Positions 17,457 to 25,627 of a DNA stretch of 44,928 bases are shown here, one piece after another. Origin of the DNA: Rhodocyclaceae bacterium. GTDB taxonomy: Bacteria > Pseudomonadota > Gammaproteobacteria > Burkholderiales > Rhodocyclaceae. The stretch lies in the NCBI GenBank assembly GCA_008933825.1, contig WBUF01000015.1, positions 1 through 44,928 of the forward strand, written 5' to 3'. The position numbers and the translations under genes were made by a program. Under the pieces are notes generated by a model. The model worked only from the letters and a program-made list of their open reading frames with translations, was not told where the DNA came from and did not search any database. Numbering within the stretch: position 1 is the first letter of the stretch; each line of letters starts with the position of its first letter.

Positions 17457-17921
17457 GTGTTTCATGTGGTACTTTACCAGCCGGAAATCCCGCCCAACAC
17501 CGGAAATGCGATCCGCCTGACGGCGAATACCGGCTCCAGGCTGCATTTGGTGAAGCCGCTCGGTTTCACTCTGGAAGACCGGCAACTGGCCCGCGCCGGC
17601 CTGGATTACCACGACCTTGCCCAGGTGAGCGTGTACGAGAACTGGCGGGATTGCCAGGCGGCGCTCGCGGACAGCCGGCTGTTTTTTGTCAGCACCCGCG
17701 GCACCACCCGTTTCGACGCACCACGCTATCGGCCTGGGGATGCCTTCGTCTTCGGCCCGGAAACCCGCGGCCTGCCTCAGGAAATGCTGGAGTGTGCGCA
17801 GCCGCAGGCGCGCATCCGCCTGCCCATGGCGGCCGGCAATCGCAGCCTGAATCTTTCGAACGCAGTGGCGGTGATGGTATTCGAGGCCTGGCGGCAGAAC
17901 GGCTACGCCGGGGGAGCCTAA
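17457..17921 (+). CDS. trmL: tRNA (cytidine(34)-2'-O)-methyltransferase TrmL
   Basis: Predicted 154-residue SPOUT-family methyltransferase that 2'-O-methylates the wobble base of certain tRNA-Leu. Diagnostic segments are YQPEIPPNTGNAIRLTANTG at the N-terminus and the AdoMet-knot residues FGPETRGLP. RIRLPMAAGNRSLNLSNAVA lies near the C-terminus. The length matches the family. It starts with GTG, supported by a Shine-Dalgarno run (AAGGGA) six bases upstream. It is read towards gpsA, and the two stop codons overlap. It is divergent from mshE. Confidence 0.93.
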   Translation: MFHVVLYQPEIPPNTGNAIRLTANTGSRLHLVKPLGFTLEDRQLARAGLDYHDLAQVSVYENWRDCQAALADSRLFFVSTRGTTRFDAPRYRPGDAFVFGPETRGLPQEMLECAQPQARIRLPMAAGNRSLNLSNAVAVMVFEAWRQNGYAGGA

Positions 17922-18904
17922 TGGTTCTCCGGCTTCGGATCGCGACCGAGCAGTTGCTCGACCGCCGTGCTGGCCGGCACATGTTCGTAAAGGATGCTGC
18001 GCACCGCCCGGGTGATCGGCAGGTCGACGCCCATCCGGTCGGCCAGCACGGCAACTTCGCGCGCGCTCGAAACGCCCTCCGCGGTATGCCCGAGTTCCTG
18101 CAGTATCCGCTCGAGCGGCTGCCCTTTCGCCAGTGCCAGGCCGACGCGGCGGTTGCGCGACAGGTCTCCGGTACAGGTCAGGATCAGGTCGCCCATGCCG
18201 GCCAGACCCATGAAGGTCTCCCGCTTGCCGCCCAGCGCCAGCCCGAGGCGGGTAATCTCGGCCAGGCCGCGCGTGATCAACGCGGCGCGGGCATTCAGGC
18301 CGAAGCCCATGCCGTCCGAAATGCCGGCGGCGATGGCCATGACGTTCTTCACGGCGCCGCCGACCTCGGCCCCGACGACGTCGGGGTTGGCATACACACG
18401 CAGGCGAGCGTCGTGCAAGGTCTGCGCGATGGCCTCGGCGAAACCGGCGTCGGCGGCGGCCAGCGTGATCGCCGTCGGCAGACCCTTGGCCACCTCTTCT
18501 GCAAAGCTGGGGCCGGTGAGCGCGCCGCACGGCGTTCCCTCGCCGAGTTCCGCGGCGACAATCTGGTGCGGCAGCAACTGGCTGCCCGCCTCCAGCCCCT
18601 TGCACACCCAGAGCAGGGGGGTGGCGGGCGCGACGGCACGCAACCGGCGCAGGGTGTCGCGCAGGCCGGACAGCGGTGTGGCAAGGATGTTCAACTCGCT
18701 GGCGGCAGCGATGGAAAAGTCGGACTCGATGCGCAGGGCTGGCGGCAAGAGAGCGCCGGGGAGGTAGCGGGCGTTCTCGCGGCCGGCGCGCATGGCCTCG
18801 GCCTGGACTGCATCGCGCGCCCAGAGCGCGGCCTCGTGGCGGCGGGTGAAGGCGATGGCCAGCGCCGTTCCCCATGCGCCCGCGCCGAGGACGGCGATCC
18901 TCAT
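17918..18904 (-). CDS. gpsA: NAD(P)-dependent glycerol-3-phosphate dehydrogenase
   Basis: Predicted 328-residue cytosolic enzyme that reduces dihydroxyacetone phosphate to sn-glycerol 3-phosphate for phospholipid synthesis. The Rossmann motif GAGAWGTALA lies at residues 7-16. The family motif GPSFAEEVAKGLPTAITLA lies near residue 140, and the catalytic-Lys region GAVKNVMAIAAGISDGMG near residues 187-204. The C-terminal domain includes GLAGMGDLILTCTGDLSRN. It is the last gene of the arsR-rhodanese-grxC-secB-SH3-gpsA set, seven bases after the SH3 gene. Confidence 0.95.
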   Translation of the reverse strand: MRIAVLGAGAWGTALAIAFTRRHEAALWARDAVQAEAMRAGRENARYLPGALLPPALRIESDFSIAAASELNILATPLSGLRDTLRRLRAVAPATPLLWVCKGLEAGSQLLPHQIVAAELGEGTPCGALTGPSFAEEVAKGLPTAITLAAADAGFAEAIAQTLHDARLRVYANPDVVGAEVGGAVKNVMAIAAGISDGMGFGLNARAALITRGLAEITRLGLALGGKRETFMGLAGMGDLILTCTGDLSRNRRVGLALAKGQPLERILQELGHTAEGVSSAREVAVLADRMGVDLPITRAVRSILYEHVPASTAVEQLLGRDPKPENH

Positions 18905-18911
18905 GGACGGC

Positions 18912-19361
18912 TTACAGTCCCCAGACCTGGCTGGCGCGCACGAAGCCGGACTGGCCGTCGCGGTGGCGCACCCTCGCCCAGCCGGGCGGGCCGGACTCGA
19001 TCAATTCCAGCAGCACGTCCTTTTCCGCCTCGAACATCAGCGCAGCGGCAGCATCGGCCTGGCCGCGCACCTCGGCCCTGCCGGCCGTCACGATGAGCAT
19101 TCGTCTCTCGGCAAGGAATTTTCGCTCGATCCAGGCGAGGTCGCCGGCGGCATCGCGCACCTTGATCCATTCGCCCAGGCTCACCACCATCTCGACCGGG
19201 GTGTCGCGCGCCACGAGGAACAGCGGCCGCGCCTTCTGCGAGGGCGCATCGAACAGCACCGCCCCGTGCTCGGCCACCGAGCGGAACTCCAGCGCCCGGA
19301 CGGGCGCCGCGGCAAAAGTCAGTCCTGCCAGGACGGCGGCAAGGCGGGCGGCTGCGCTCAC
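18912..19361 (-). CDS. Secreted SH3-domain protein
   Basis: Predicted 149-residue exported protein. The signal peptide is MSAAARLAAVLAGLTFAAAPVRA. Two bacterial SH3-like units follow: FRSVAEHGAVLFDAPSQKA...VEMVVSLGEWIKVRDAAGDLAWIERKFL and, after VTAGRAEVRGQAD, DVLLELIESGPPGWARVRHRDGQSGFVRASQVWGL. Such domains often bind peptidoglycan peptides; the exact role is unknown. It starts with GTG in a GTGA overlap with the secB stop. Homologues commonly sit between secB and gpsA in Betaproteobacteria. Confidence 0.78.
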   Translation of the reverse strand: MSAAARLAAVLAGLTFAAAPVRALEFRSVAEHGAVLFDAPSQKARPLFLVARDTPVEMVVSLGEWIKVRDAAGDLAWIERKFLAERRMLIVTAGRAEVRGQADAAAALMFEAEKDVLLELIESGPPGWARVRHRDGQSGFVRASQVWGL

Positions 19362-19819
19362 TGGATGGGAATCTCGCCGGGCTGGCGTTCGGCCTGCTGT
19401 TCCAGGCGTTGGCGGTAGATCATCTCGAAGTTCACCGGCGCCAGCAGCACCGGCTGGAAGCCGGCGCGCGTGACGAGGTCCGAGACGGTTTCGCGCGCAT
19501 AGGGAAAGAGGATGTTCGGGCAGGCGATGGCCATTACCGGCTCCAGTTCCTCGTCCGGCACGTTGCGTATCTGGAAGATGCCGGCCTGCGCCGCCTCGAC
19601 CAGGAACTGGGTTTTCTCGCCCAGCCGGGCGGTCACGGTGACGGTCAGCACCACCTCGAAGACGCCGTCGCCGAGGCCATTCGCCTCGGATTGCAGGCCG
19701 ACCTCGACGGCCGGCTGCTCGCGCTCGAGGAATATCTGCGGCGCATTGGGAAGCTCGAGGGAGAGGTCCTTGACGTAGATCTTCTCGATCGTGAAAACGG
19801 GCTGTTCGGTCTCGGGCAT
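19358..19819 (-). CDS. secB: Protein-export chaperone SecB
   Basis: Predicted 153-residue tetrameric cytosolic chaperone that keeps precursor proteins unfolded and delivers them to SecA. Family signatures present are FTIEKIYVKDLSLELPNAP at the N-terminus, the core GIFQIRNVPDEELEPVMAIACPNILFPYARE, and VLLAPVNFEMIYRQRL near the C-terminus. The Gln-rich tail (EQQAERQPGEIPIQ) is usual for Betaproteobacteria. It lies 37 bp downstream of grxC. Confidence 0.96.
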   Translation of the reverse strand: MPETEQPVFTIEKIYVKDLSLELPNAPQIFLEREQPAVEVGLQSEANGLGDGVFEVVLTVTVTARLGEKTQFLVEAAQAGIFQIRNVPDEELEPVMAIACPNILFPYARETVSDLVTRAGFQPVLLAPVNFEMIYRQRLEQQAERQPGEIPIQ

Positions 19820-19856
19820 GATGGAGGACGGGTCAGTGAAGCGGTTGGAAAGGGAT

Positions 19857-20120
19857 TCAGGCGCCGCGCAGCAGCGGATCGAGCTTGCCGGCGCGGTCTA
19901 GGGCATACAGGTCGTCGCAGCCGCCGACGTGATGCTCGCCGATGTAGATCTGCGGCACGGTGCGGCGGCCGGTCTTCTGCATCATCTCCTCGCGGCGGAC
20001 CGGATCGAGGTCGACGCGTACCTTCTCGATGTCGGTGACGCCCTTGCTGTTGAGCAGCTGCTCGGCGCGCACGCAATAGGGGCACACCGCCGTCGAGTAC
20101 ATGAGGACTTTGGGATTCAT
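19857..20120 (-). CDS. grxC: Glutaredoxin 3
   Basis: Predicted 87-residue dithiol glutaredoxin. The active site CPYC is at residues 13-16 within MYSTAVCPYCVRAEQLL. The glutathione-binding TVP loop (RRTVPQIYIG) and GGCDDLYALD are present. It reduces mixed disulfides with glutathione. Its ATG overlaps the rhodanese stop (ATGA), so the two are probably co-translated. Confidence 0.95.
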   Translation of the reverse strand: MNPKVLMYSTAVCPYCVRAEQLLNSKGVTDIEKVRVDLDPVRREEMMQKTGRRTVPQIYIGEHHVGGCDDLYALDRAGKLDPLLRGA

Positions 20121-20527
20121 TTCTTCGTGATGGGCAGGCCGGCCTGGTCCCAGGACGAGATGCCGCCGCTGAGGTTGTAGACCTTTTCGAAGCCGGCGCG
20201 GCGCAGCTTCGCGCAGGCCGAGGAGGAGCGGTTGCCGCTGGCGCAGCTGACGATCAGGCTGCGCGCCTTGAACTTATCCAGTTCGGGCAGGCGCTTGTCG
20301 AGCTGCGAGAGCGGGATGTGGCGCGAGTTCGGAATGTGGCCGCCGACGTACTCGGCCGGCTCGCGCACATCCACCACCACGGCGTCCTCGCGGTTGATCA
20401 TCAGGGTGGCCTGCATCGGCGAGACGCCGGCGCCGGCGCCGCGCGCCTGCCAGGTCTGCCAGAGCAGCATGCCGCCGCTGAACGCGGCCAGGCCGGCCCA
20501 CATCAGGTTGTCCTTGAGAAAATCCAA
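20117..20527 (-). CDS. Membrane-anchored single-domain rhodanese
   Basis: Predicted 136-residue sulfurtransferase-like protein with an N-terminal signal anchor (residues 8-26, LMWAGLAAFSGGMLLWQTW) and one rhodanese domain. The domain has VVVDVREPAEYVGGHIPNSRHIP and the active loop CASGNRS with its Cys at about residue 96; it closes with VYNLSGGISSWDQAGLP. Substrate and partner are unknown. It sits 13 bp downstream of an ArsR repressor and overlaps grxC, a layout that fits handling of persulfide or thiol stress; that role is inferred. YibN-type proteins encoded next to secB look similar. Confidence 0.9.
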   Translation of the reverse strand: MDFLKDNLMWAGLAAFSGGMLLWQTWQARGAGAGVSPMQATLMINREDAVVVDVREPAEYVGGHIPNSRHIPLSQLDKRLPELDKFKARSLIVSCASGNRSSSACAKLRRAGFEKVYNLSGGISSWDQAGLPITKK

Positions 20528-20540
20528 ACCGGCCTCCGTT

Positions 20541-20879
20541 CTACCTTTTCGCGTGTGAAACGCCGCAGAAGACCTCGCGCATCAGCACGATCAGCTGCAG
20601 GGTGCGCTGGTCGCCGACGCGGTAGTAGACGCGGTTGGCATCCTTGCGGGTGAGCAGCACGCCCTTGTCGCGCAGGATCGCCAGGTGTTGCGAGATGTTG
20701 CTCTGCGAGGTGCCGACGGCATCGACGATCTCCTGCACACAGGCCTCCTGGTCGCCGATGACGCACAGGATCTTCAGGCGCAGCGGATGGGAAATCGCCT
20801 TCAGCGCGCGCGCCGCGGTTTCGATGTGTTCCTGCTTGTCGATCAGGTCGGTGATGAAGTCCACAGGGGCGGTGTCCAA
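20541..20879 (-). CDS. ArsR/SmtB-family repressor, SqrR/BigR-like cysteines
   Basis: Predicted 112-residue winged-helix repressor. The HTH lies at residues 48-72 ([23 protein letters not shown]) and the wing follows ([13 protein letters not shown]). Cysteines are at 39 (LKILC), 47 and 105 (EVFCG). Those at 39 and 105 lie where the persulfide-sensing SqrR/BigR proteins carry their two redox cysteines, as far as unaided alignment allows; the metal-binding CxC of arsenic sensors is absent. The first usable start is TTG at 20879, only 14 bases from a TATAAT box; GTG at residue 6 is an alternative. It heads the rhodanese-grxC-secB-SH3-gpsA set. Confidence 0.88.
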   Translation of the reverse strand: MDTAPVDFITDLIDKQEHIETAARALKAISHPLRLKILCVIGDQEACVQEIVDAVGTSQSNISQHLAILRDKGVLLTRKDANRVYYRVGDQRTLQLIVLMREVFCGVSHAKR

Positions 20880-20890
20880 TTGGTACGGGC

Positions 20891-20906
20891 AATATTATAA
20901 AATACT
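20891..20906. promoter_or_regulatory. Candidate ArsR operator over the arsR -10 box
   Basis: The AT-rich sequence AATATT-ATAA-AATACT is an imperfect inverted repeat (five of six positions pair). It overlaps a perfect minus-strand TATAAT (20899-20894) that would drive arsR; the -35 region is poor. On the plus strand TTGGTA (20880-20885), a 17-bp spacer and TACTTT (20903-20908) could weakly serve gpmA. Position and symmetry suggest autorepression. Confidence 0.4.
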
Positions 20907-20964
20907 TTCGTTTCGGCCATGCGCCGTCCATCGCCTCCCGACAAATGTCCACCTTACGGAAATC

Positions 20965-21720
20965 ATGAAGAAAATCGTGCTGCTGCGTCATGGCGAGTCC
21001 GCCTGGAACAAGGAAAACCGCTTCACCGGATGGACCGACGTCGATCTCACCGACAAGGGGCGCGCCGAGGCCCGCCAGGCCGGCCAGTTGCTCAGGGAAG
21101 CCGGCTTTGCCTTCGATGTCGCCCACACCTCGGTGCTCAAGCGCGCCATCCGCACCTTGTGGAGCGTGCTCGACGAGATGGACCGCATGTGGATTCCGGT
21201 GTGCCACTCCTGGCGCCTGAACGAGCGCCACTACGGTGCGCTGCAGGGGCTGAACAAGACGGAAACCGCCGAGAAATACGGTGAGGCCCAGGTCAAGGTC
21301 TGGCGTCGGGCCTACGGCACGCCGCCGCCGGCGCTGGAAAAGGGCGACGAGCGCCTTGCCGCCCAGCTGGCCAACCCGCGCTATGCCGCCGATGCGGCCG
21401 CGGCGGCAACACCGACCGAATGCCTGAAGGATACCGTCGCCCGCTTCCTGCCCTACTGGCAGTCGGTCATCGCGCCGGAGGTGGCCGCCGGCAGGAGCGT
21501 CATCGTCGCCGCCCACGGCAACAGCCTGCGCGCCCTGGTGAAGTATCTCGACAACATCTCGGACGACGACATCGTGGAGCTCAACATCCCCACCGGCGTG
21601 CCGCTGGTCTACGAACTGGACGACGGCCTCAAGCCGATCCGCAACTACTACCTCGGCGACCCGGCGGCCGTCGCGGCGGCCATGCAGGCCGTCGCCAACC
21701 AGGGCAAGGCGAAAAACTGA
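20965..21720 (+). CDS. gpmA: 2,3-bisphosphoglycerate-dependent phosphoglycerate mutase
   Basis: Predicted 251-residue glycolytic enzyme interconverting 3- and 2-phosphoglycerate. The phosphohistidine motif [20 protein letters not shown] starts near residue 7 (active His9). Other family residues are [25 protein letters not shown] and the second catalytic His in [13 protein letters not shown]. The C-terminus [13 protein letters not shown] is typical. The ATG at 20965 gives the standard N-terminus [11 protein letters not shown]. It heads a plus-strand set with envC, ctpA and moeB. Confidence 0.96.
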   Translation: MKKIVLLRHGESAWNKENRFTGWTDVDLTDKGRAEARQAGQLLREAGFAFDVAHTSVLKRAIRTLWSVLDEMDRMWIPVCHSWRLNERHYGALQGLNKTETAEKYGEAQVKVWRRAYGTPPPALEKGDERLAAQLANPRYAADAAAAATPTECLKDTVARFLPYWQSVIAPEVAAGRSVIVAAHGNSLRALVKYLDNISDDDIVELNIPTGVPLVYELDDGLKPIRNYYLGDPAAVAAAMQAVANQGKAKN

Positions 21721-22901
21721 ACAAGTCGGCCCTTCCCGTCCTCCTGCTTGCGGCGGCCGGCGCCCTTGCCGCCCCGGCCGACCTCAAGCGCGAGGAACTG
21801 AAGGGCGTGCAGGGTCGCATCCAGGCCCTGCAGAAGGACATTGCCAGCACCGAGGAATCGCGCGCCGACGCCGCCGAGGAGCTGCGCGAGACCGAGCAGG
21901 CCATCTCGGAGACGAATCGCCGGCTGCGCGCGCTCGCCGGCGAGCGCACCGAGGTGCAGGCCGCGCTGGGCAGGCTCAACGGCCAGTCGCAGCAGCTCTC
22001 CGCCCGCATCGCCGCACATCAGGCCCAGCTCGGCCGCCTGTTCACGCGGCAGTTCTACGCCGGCGAAGCCGATGCGCTGAGCCATTTCCTCTCCGGCAAC
22101 GACTCCAACCAGCTGGCCCGCGACGCCTACTACCTGACCCTGCTCTCGCGCGCCAAGGCCGGCCTGATCCGCGACCTGGGCAGGATTCTCGAGGAAAAGA
22201 AGCGCCTCGCCGAGGAGGCGGGCGCCAAGAGCGCGGAACTGGCCGGAATCGAGAGCCGGCAGCAGCGCGAGCGCGCCGGACTGATCGAGCAGCAGCAGAA
22301 GCGCCAGGCCGTCCTTGCCCGCCTGGCCGAGCGGATCAAGGCGCAGCGAAGCGAGGTGGTCCGGCTTCGGCGCGACGAGAAACGGCTGGCGAAGCTGATT
22401 GCGGAGCTTGGCCGGCGCGCCGCCCCGGTCAAGCCCCCGCTGCGCGCGCGCGAGCCGTCCCTGCGAAACGAGCGCACACCGGATGCCATGCCCGCGGCCG
22501 ACGCCTTCGCCCGGCTGAAGGGGCGCCTCGCGCTGCCCGTGCGCGGGGAGCTTGCCAACCGCTTCGGCGCTCCGCGGCAGGAAGGCGGCACGGCCTGGAA
22601 GGGCGTGTTCATCCGCGCCCCTGGCGGCGCCGAGGTGAAGGCCATCGCAACGGGACGGGTCGTCTTCTCCGACTGGCTGCGCGGCTTCGGCAACCTTGCC
22701 ATCGTCGACCACGGCGACGGCTATCTGTCCGTGTATGGCAACAACGAATCCCTCTTCAAGACGGCCGGCCAAGCGGTCAAGGGGGGCGAGGCGATCGCCT
22801 CGGTGGGCAACAGCGGCGGCAACCCGGAAACGGGTTTATACTTTGAATTGAGACATTTGGGCCAGGCGCTCGATCCCTTGAAGTGGGTCGGGCTGAAGTA
22901 G
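21717..22901 (+). CDS. EnvC-like murein hydrolase activator (degenerate M23/LytM)
   Basis: Predicted 394-residue periplasmic protein. No ATG, GTG or TTG in this frame lies near the gpmA end. A CTG at 21717 overlaps the gpmA stop (CTGA) and gives a convincing signal peptide, [26 protein letters not shown] lies just upstream as a ribosome-binding site. Residues 25-250 are two long coiled-coil segments. Residues about 275-390 form a LytM domain lacking the catalytic His/Asp ligands (WKGVFIRA and FELRH at the usual positions). It should therefore activate amidases at the division septum rather than cut peptidoglycan. It lies 20 bp upstream of ctpA. Confidence 0.87.
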   Translation: MNKSALPVLLLAAAGALAAPADLKREELKGVQGRIQALQKDIASTEESRADAAEELRETEQAISETNRRLRALAGERTEVQAALGRLNGQSQQLSARIAAHQAQLGRLFTRQFYAGEADALSHFLSGNDSNQLARDAYYLTLLSRAKAGLIRDLGRILEEKKRLAEEAGAKSAELAGIESRQQRERAGLIEQQQKRQAVLARLAERIKAQRSEVVRLRRDEKRLAKLIAELGRRAAPVKPPLRAREPSLRNERTPDAMPAADAFARLKGRLALPVRGELANRFGAPRQEGGTAWKGVFIRAPGGAEVKAIATGRVVFSDWLRGFGNLAIVDHGDGYLSVYGNNESLFKTAGQAVKGGEAIASVGNSGGNPETGLYFELRHLGQALDPLKWVGLK

Positions 22902-22921
22902 CCCGCGGAGACAAGACACCC

Positions 22922-24319
22922 ATGCGCAACAAGCTGCAACAAGCCGGTCTCGTCCTGTTCGGACTGATCGCCGGCATATTCGTCAGCCTGAATTTTTCGG
23001 CCATCGCCCAGAAGGAGGCGGCCGCGCCGCTGCCCATCGAAGAATTGCGCGCCTTCGCCGACGTCTTCAACGCCGTCAAGACGGGCTATGTCGAGCCGGT
23101 GGAAGACAAGAAGCTCATCACCCATGCCATTTCCGGCATGCTCACCGGCCTCGACCCGCACTCGCAATACCTCGACGCCGACGCCTTCAAGGACCTGCAG
23201 GTCAACACCCAGGGCGAATTCGGCGGGCTCGGCATCGAAGTCGGCATGGAGGACGGCTTCGTCAAGGTCGTCTCGCCGATCGAGGACACCCCGGCCTACC
23301 GCGCCGGCATCAAGGCGGGCGACCTCATCGTCAAGCTCGACGACACGCCGGTGAAGGGCATGACGCTCGCCGATGCGGTGAAGCGCATGCGCGGCAAGCC
23401 GAAGACCCAGATCACCCTCACCATCGCCCGCAAGGGCGAAGCCAAGCCGATCGTCGTCACCATCACGCGCGAAGTCATCAAGGTGCAGAGCGTGAAGTCG
23501 AAGACTGTCGAGCCCGGCTACGCCTACGTGCGCCTGACCCAGTTCCAGGAAGACACTGCCAAGAAACTCGCCGAGCACCTCGACAAGCTGTGGAAGGAGG
23601 GGCCGGTGAAGGGCCTCGTGCTCGACCTGCGCAACGACCCGGGCGGCCTGCTGCACGGCGCCATCGGCGTTTCCGCCGCCTTCCTGGCGCCGCAAGCGCT
23701 GGTGACGTCCACCGATGGCCGCACCGAGGACGCCAAGCGCAAGTACCACGCCAGCCCGGAGGATTACCTGCGCGGCACGCGCAGCGACTTCCTCAAGGAC
23801 CTGCCGGCCGGCGTCAAGACGGTGCCGATGGTGGTGCTGGTGAATGCCGGCTCGGCCTCGGCCTCGGAGATCGTCGCCGGCGCCCTGCAGGACCACAAGC
23901 GCGCCGTCGTCATGGGCACGCAGACTTTCGGCAAGGGCTCGGTGCAGACCATCCTGCCGCTCACCAACAACACCGCCATCAAGCTCACCACGGCGCGCTA
24001 TTACACGCCGAGCGGCCGTTCCATCCAGGCCAAGGGCATCGAGCCGGACATCGTCGTCGAGGAAACCGTCAACGGCGGCAGCGGGCCGCGCCTGCGCGAA
24101 GCCGACCTGGAGCGCCACCTGGAAAACGACAAGCAGAAGGACAAGGAGGCTGCGCCGAAGCCGCAGACCAAGGCGCCCGCTCCCAAGGGCAAGCCGGCCA
24201 AGGACGAGGCAGAGGACGAAGAAGGGCCGCCGCGCTTCGAATTCGCCTCGAAAAACGACTACCAGCTCAACCAGGCCATCAACCTGCTCAAGGGCCTGCA
24301 GATCATGCAGACGAAATGA
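22922..24319 (+). CDS. ctpA: C-terminal processing protease (S41 family)
   Basis: Predicted 465-residue periplasmic protease. An N-terminal signal anchor spans residues 9-29. An S41 N-terminal helical part contains MLTGLDPHSQYLD. The PDZ domain lies at about residues 95-180 (GGLGIEVGMEDGFVKVVSPI). The catalytic domain has LRNDPGGLL, the Ser cluster GSASASEI (residues 310-317) and Lys338 in FGKGSVQT, forming the Ser-Lys dyad. A Lys/Pro/Glu-rich linker near residues 395-440 precedes a short C-terminal helix. Family members trim cell-wall enzymes and other periplasmic proteins; EnvC upstream fits a cell-envelope role. Confidence 0.95.
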   Translation: MRNKLQQAGLVLFGLIAGIFVSLNFSAIAQKEAAAPLPIEELRAFADVFNAVKTGYVEPVEDKKLITHAISGMLTGLDPHSQYLDADAFKDLQVNTQGEFGGLGIEVGMEDGFVKVVSPIEDTPAYRAGIKAGDLIVKLDDTPVKGMTLADAVKRMRGKPKTQITLTIARKGEAKPIVVTITREVIKVQSVKSKTVEPGYAYVRLTQFQEDTAKKLAEHLDKLWKEGPVKGLVLDLRNDPGGLLHGAIGVSAAFLAPQALVTSTDGRTEDAKRKYHASPEDYLRGTRSDFLKDLPAGVKTVPMVVLVNAGSASASEIVAGALQDHKRAVVMGTQTFGKGSVQTILPLTNNTAIKLTTARYYTPSGRSIQAKGIEPDIVVEETVNGGSGPRLREADLERHLENDKQKDKEAAPKPQTKAPAPKGKPAKDEAEDEEGPPRFEFASKNDYQLNQAINLLKGLQIMQTK

Positions 24320-24338
24320 CCGGGGCGGCAGGCAGGCC

Positions 24339-24794
24339 ATGAATCCGGAGCGCGCGCGGCAGCTGGCACATCGGGTTCCCGAGCCGGCCCTGCACGAAGT
24401 CGCGCCGGGCTGCGCCAAGCGCCGGGAGATTCGCTTCACCAAGATGCCGCCGGAACAGGCCTTGCGCGCGCTCGACCTGCTCTCGGGCCTGGAATGCCTG
24501 GAAGTCTCGCCGGGCCCCCATCCCCGGGGCATCACGGTCGCCTACGACCTCGTCGACTACACCTACGAGGGGCTGGAAAAGGCGCTGCGCAAACTCGGCT
24601 ATCACCTGGACAACTCGCTCTACTGCAAGATCGTGCGCGCCCTGGTGCGCTTCACCGAGGAGACCCAGCTTCGCAACCTGAAGGAGCCGGCACGACTGAT
24701 CAAGCAGTCCAACCAGGTCTACATCAGGGCCTGGGAGCACCACCCGCACGGCGACCGGGACGACACGCCGGCCGAGGTACGGGAGGACCGGTAG
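24339..24794 (+). CDS. Conserved hypothetical protein
   Basis: Predicted 151-residue soluble protein with no signal peptide or membrane helix and no family I can name. The N-terminal half (REIRFTKMPPEQALRALDLL through GITVAYDLVDYTYEGLEKAL) looks like a ferredoxin-like alpha/beta fold of the heavy-metal-associated type without its metal cysteines. The C-terminal third is charged (ETQLRNLKEPARLIKQSNQVYIRAWEHH). It lies between ctpA (19 bp upstream) and moeB (14 bp downstream) and is probably co-transcribed. Confidence 0.7.
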   Translation: MNPERARQLAHRVPEPALHEVAPGCAKRREIRFTKMPPEQALRALDLLSGLECLEVSPGPHPRGITVAYDLVDYTYEGLEKALRKLGYHLDNSLYCKIVRALVRFTEETQLRNLKEPARLIKQSNQVYIRAWEHHPHGDRDDTPAEVREDR

Positions 24795-24808
24795 GCGGCG
24801 CGGCCGGC

Positions 24809-25555
24809 ATGAACGACGAGCAACTCCTGCGCTACTCCCGGCACATCCTGCTGCCGCAGATCGGCATCGAGGGGCAGGAACGCCTGCTGGCGGCGCGCGC
24901 ACTGATGATAGGCGCGGGCGGGCTCGGCTCGCCGGCGGCCCTGTACCTCGCCGCCGCCGGCATCGGCACGCTCGTCCTGTGCGACGACGACACCGTCGAT
25001 CTCACCAACCTGCAGCGGCAGATCCTGCACTACACCGCTTCGGTGGGCCGTCCCAAGGCGCTGTCCGGCCGCGATACCCTGGCGCTCATCAATCCCGAGG
25101 TGAATGTCGTTGCGCTGGAACGACGGCTCGAAGGCGAACTCCTCGATGAACAAGTCGCCGCCGCCGACGTCGTGCTCGACTGCTCGGACAACTTCGCCAC
25201 ACGCCACGCCATCAACCGCGCCTGCGCGACGCACCGCAAGCCGCTCGTCTCCGGCGCTGCCATCCGCTTCGACGGCCAAGTCTCGGTGTTCGACCTGCGC
25301 AAAGCGCAAAGCCCCTGCTACAACTGCCTTTTCCCGGAAGGCCGGGACGTGGAAGAGGTGCGCTGTGCCGTGATGGGCGTCTTCGCCCCGCTCACCGGCA
25401 TCATCGGCGCAACCCAGGCCGCCGAGGCCCTCAAACTCGTCGCTGGCTGCGGAACGTCCTTGTCCGGTGGGTTGCTGCTGCTCGACGGTCTGGCCATGGA
25501 ATGGCGCCGGATCGCGCTCGGCAAGGACCCGGGTTGTGCGGTGTGCGGGTCTTAG
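24809..25555 (+). CDS. moeB: MoeB/ThiF/HesA-family adenylyltransferase
   Basis: Predicted 248-residue E1-like enzyme that adenylates the C-terminal Gly of a ubiquitin-like sulfur carrier (MoaD or ThiS). The N-terminus LLRYSRHILLPQIG is diagnostic. The nucleotide motif GAGGLGSPAALYLAAAGIG lies near residues 37-55, and DDDTVDLTNLQRQILH is conserved. Zinc cysteine pairs are CYNC and CAVC, and the active-loop region is CAVMGVFAPLTGIIG. ThiF and MoeB cannot be separated by eye. It ends a plus-strand set; the next gene begins 71 bp later. Confidence 0.9.
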   Translation: MNDEQLLRYSRHILLPQIGIEGQERLLAARALMIGAGGLGSPAALYLAAAGIGTLVLCDDDTVDLTNLQRQILHYTASVGRPKALSGRDTLALINPEVNVVALERRLEGELLDEQVAAADVVLDCSDNFATRHAINRACATHRKPLVSGAAIRFDGQVSVFDLRKAQSPCYNCLFPEGRDVEEVRCAVMGVFAPLTGIIGATQAAEALKLVAGCGTSLSGGLLLLDGLAMEWRRIALGKDPGCAVCGS

Positions 25556-25612
25556 GGCACGTCCCCTCCATTCTGTCATTTGGCAATCTGAATTCGCCCT
25601 GACAGCAAAGAA

Positions 25613-25627
25613 CTTCGGAGCCCGAAG
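25613..25627 (+). promoter_or_regulatory. Hairpin over ribosome-binding site and start of the LuxR-type gene
   Basis: CTTCGG-AGC-CCGAAG is a perfect six-bp stem with a three-base loop. The GGAG ribosome-binding site (25617-25620) lies across the stem and loop, and the last stem base is the G of the GTG start. A second inverted repeat, CTGTCA (25573-25578) with TGACAG (25600-25605), lies just upstream. Both could control the gene. Confidence 0.45.
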
